DNA of 64,000 bases from positions 1,024,001 through 1,088,000 of the forward strand of contig JACKEN010000001.1 of NCBI GenBank assembly GCA_020632995.1, written 5' to 3'. The position numbers and the translations under genes are program-made. Origin of the DNA: Deltaproteobacteria bacterium. Lineage in GTDB: Bacteria > Myxococcota > Kuafuiibacteriia > Kuafuiibacteriales > Kuafuiibacteriaceae. Below the pieces are notes generated by a model. It saw only the letters and a program-made list of their open reading frames with translations, did no database searches and was not told where the DNA came from. Below are positions 61,840-64,000 of the stretch, one piece after another (the stretch's first letter is position 1; each line of letters opens with the position of its first letter).

Positions 61840-64000
61840 CTACTCCTTCGCGCCGCCGAGGTCAGGCACCTCGGGCAGCTCCCAGTCCACGCTGGCGAAG
61901 TCGCTGCGCTTCACCACCGCCTTGCCGCGCCCGCCCCGGGCGCCCAGCAGGCCCTCGGCGAACAGCTCGAACTTCTTACCCTTGTCGGTGCGCACCACCA
62001 GCGGGTCGGTGCGCGGCGACTTGGCGTAGCGCGCGGCCAACAGCTCGACCCCGCCCCCGACCTTGATCAGGATCGTCCCGCGGCCGGGCCCGGCGAGGAT
62101 CGCGGTCTCCTCGAGCTCCACCGCGAGGGCGTGGCCGTCCCGCGCCGCCGCGATCACGTAGCCGTCCTGGCCCTCGATCTGGGTGAAGACGGTGAGCACC
62201 TCGTCGCCCTCCTTGAGCCGCGCGAACTTGCGCCCGCTCCGGGTCGAGGGCTCCTTGTGGGGGAAGAGCGGGAACCTCAGGGCCAGGCCCTGCTTGGTCA
62301 CCGCCACCCCGTAGGGCGGGCAGGGGGTGCCGTCCTCCCAGAACAGCTCCTCCTCCGGCAGCACCAGGAAGCGCGGGTCGAAGGAGACCGCGCCCACCAC
62401 GTGCTCCTTGTCGTCGAACTTGAAGAGCTTCTGGACCGGGTCGCCGTAACCGGTGGAGGGCGGCACGTCGGCGATGCGGGTCACGTAGCAGTGGCCCTTG
62501 CTGGTGAAGAAGGCCATGCAGGCCCGGGTCGAGCCGGCCACGCAGGCGAGCACCCGGTCGTTGGCCTTGAGGCGCGTGCTGCTGAGGTCGCGCACCGTGG
62601 CCTGGCGCTTCACCCAGCCCTGCTCGGTGACGATGACCACCGCGTCCTCGTCGACGATGAAGTCCTCGGCCGAGAACTCCGGGTCCTTGTCGCCGGCCAC
62701 GATCTTGGTGCGGCGCTTGTCGCCGTAGGTCTTCCTGATGTCCTCGAGCTCGCTCTTCACGAGGTCCCAGCGCTTGGTCTTCCCCTTGAGGAGCGCCTCG
62801 ATGCTCTTGATCGCCTTCCGCTTCTCGTCCGCCTCCTTCTGGATGATCAGGATCTCCAGCTTGGCGAGGCGGTACAGCTTCAGCTCGAGGATCGCGTCGG
62901 TCTGCTCCGCGTCGAGGCCGAAGCGCTTCATGATCTTCTCGGCCGCGTCCTGCTTGCCCTCGCTCTTGCGGATGATCCGGATGATCTCGTCGAGGGCGTC
63001 GAAGACCTTCTCGAAGCCCTCGAGGATGTGCAGGCGCTCCTTCAGCTTGCCGAGCTCGTGCTCGAGGCGCCGGGTGGTCACCTCGAAGCGGAAGTCCAGG
63101 AAGTGCTGGAGGATCGTCTTCAGGTCGAGGCGCGCCGGGGTCTGCACCTCGGGGCGATCGGTGGGCACGAGGCAGGTCAGGTTGACGGCCACGTTCCCCT
63201 GCAGCGGGGTGTGCTTGTTCAGGTACGCCATCACCAGCTCGGGGTTGGCGCCCTTCTTGATCTCGAGGACGATGCGGACCTGGTCGGTGGACTCGTCCCG
63301 CACGTCGAGCAGCGCCGGGAGCTTCTTCGAGATGATGACGTCGGCGATCTTCTCGACCAGCGCGCGCTTCTCGAGCGCGTAGGGGACAGTGTTGATCACC
63401 ACCTGCTCGCCGCCGCCCTTGATGCCCTCGACCTTCCACTCGCCGCGCAGCCGCACGCTGCCCTGGCCGGTCTCGTAGATCGCCTTCAGCTCGGCCTTGG
63501 TGCTCGTGATCTCGCCGCCGGTGGGGAAGTCGGGGCCCTTCACCTTCCCCATGAGCTTCGCCACGGTGAGGCTCGGGTCCTCGATCAGCGCGACCAGCGC
63601 GTCGACCACCTCGCCCAGGTTGTGGGGCGGGATGGAGGTGGCCATGCCCACCGCGATGCCCTGAGCCCCGTTCACCAGCAGGTTCGGCACCCGGGCCGGG
63701 AGCACGATCGGCTCGCTCCTTACCGCGTCGTAGGTCGGGCGGAAGTCGACGGTGCCCTGGCCGAGCTCCTGGATGAGCTCCATCGCGATCGGCTCGAGCT
63801 TGGCCTCGGTGTACCGGTAGGCGGCGGGGGAGTCGCCGTCGAGGGAGCCGAAGTTGCCCTGGCCCTTGATGAGCGGCGCGCGCATCACCCACTCCTGGGC
63901 CATGCGCACCAGCGCGTCGTACACCGCCACGTCTCCGTGGGGGTGGAACTTGCCGATCACGTCCCCGACGATGCGGGCGCACTTCGCGGGCTTACCCTGG
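61840..64000 (-). CDS. parC: DNA topoisomerase IV (or gyrase) subunit A, N-terminus cut by window edge
   Basis: About 720 residues of the breakage-reunion subunit are visible, continuing beyond the right edge. The quinolone-determining region reads KPAKCARIVGDVIGKFHPHG then DVAVYDALVRMAQEW: the residue equal to E. coli GyrA Ser83/ParC Ser80 is Val, while the Asp87/Glu84 position is Asp. GQGNFGSLDG contains conserved loops; the catalytic Tyr lies in the family segment near PAAYRYTEAKL. The C-terminal domain is short, with a single GyrA-box-like GARGGRGKAV, arguing for ParC. Gene order parC-parE with a 4-base gap indicates one operon. Confidence 0.88.
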   Translation of the reverse strand, partial: QGKPAKCARIVGDVIGKFHPHGDVAVYDALVRMAQEWVMRAPLIKGQGNFGSLDGDSPAAYRYTEAKLEPIAMELIQELGQGTVDFRPTYDAVRSEPIVLPARVPNLLVNGAQGIAVGMATSIPPHNLGEVVDALVALIEDPSLTVAKLMGKVKGPDFPTGGEITSTKAELKAIYETGQGSVRLRGEWKVEGIKGGGEQVVINTVPYALEKRALVEKIADVIISKKLPALLDVRDESTDQVRIVLEIKKGANPELVMAYLNKHTPLQGNVAVNLTCLVPTDRPEVQTPARLDLKTILQHFLDFRFEVTTRRLEHELGKLKERLHILEGFEKVFDALDEIIRIIRKSEGKQDAAEKIMKRFGLDAEQTDAILELKLYRLAKLEILIIQKEADEKRKAIKSIEALLKGKTKRWDLVKSELEDIRKTYGDKRRTKIVAGDKDPEFSAEDFIVDEDAVVIVTEQGWVKRQATVRDLSSTRLKANDRVLACVAGSTRACMAFFTSKGHCYVTRIADVPPSTGYGDPVQKLFKFDDKEHVVGAVSFDPRFLVLPEEELFWEDGTPCPPYGVAVTKQGLALRFPLFPHKEPSTRSGRKFARLKEGDEVLTVFTQIEGQDGYVIAAARDGHALAVELEETAILAGPGRGTILIKVGGGVELLAARYAKSPRTDPLVVRTDKGKKFELFAEGLLGARGGRGKAVVKRSDFASVDWELPEVPDLGGAKE

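Noticed and set aside
61840..64000. Calling the pair GyrA/GyrB
   Set aside because: The B subunit is short and the A subunit has one GyrA-box-like element only and a short C-terminal domain, so topoisomerase IV is preferred; not excluded because the second pair is not visible.

Overview
The window is a very GC-rich chromosomal segment (about 70% by eye, not computed) from a member of the Myxococcota. Reasons: a MYXO-CTERM-like sorting tail on a secreted CAP protein, a small ribbon-helix-helix protein of the type common in this phylum, many TPR, Ser/Thr-kinase, PilZ and Roadblock proteins, numerous short lipoproteins, and a bacterial microcompartment (BMC) locus whose shell proteins resemble, from memory, those of Haliangium ochraceum. 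Nothing looks like phage, plasmid or insertion sequence, and no CRISPR array was seen. Nearly all sequence is coding; most apparent long antisense frames are GC artefacts.

Layout. 1-7.3 kb: an Lhr-type helicase cut by the left edge, a zinc-ribbon protein, scpB and a pseudouridine synthase (RluB type) whose 3' end runs into a long Arg/Gly repeat tract with shifted frames. 7.3-13.3 kb: two membrane proteins, a striking 890-residue tandem tyrosine-phenol-lyase-like protein, and secreted or small hypotheticals. 13.4-24.4 kb: aspS, a lipoprotein, a sirtuin, a PilZ protein, hutH, a methyltransferase, a tandem FAD oxidase resembling alkyl-DHAP synthase, and a TPR-Roadblock protein. 24.7-33.4 kb: a CCG-type Fe-S protein, a lipid-kinase-like protein, a membrane Ser/Thr kinase overlapped by a ComEA-like gene, tRNA-Ala(CGC) and a large membrane TPR protein.

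33.5-39.5 kb: trxA, divergent from a heme operon (108-aa protein, ccsA/hemX, hemA, hemC, hemD, hemB, DUF4177-like) headed by a perfect 9-bp inverted repeat. 39.5-41.3 kb: an ECF sigma operon with a membrane anti-sigma candidate and two small partners. 41.3-45.7 kb: a compact BMC operon (two BMC-T, BMC-H, BMC-P, a CoA-acylating-type aldehyde dehydrogenase and an unexpected EF-hand lipoprotein) with no recognisable signature enzyme. 46-64 kb: polysaccharide deacetylase, fau/ygfA, a gap suited to 6S RNA, zapA, ftsY, a CAP protein, smc with an enlarged hinge, a TPR protein, lipoproteins, and parE/parC, the latter cut by the right edge.

The most interesting signals are the tandem lyase, whose halves have lost complementary sets of active-site residues so that one composite active site is predicted; the BMC locus without a signature enzyme; the matching acidic Leu-rich tails in the sigma operon; and the heme-operon palindrome.
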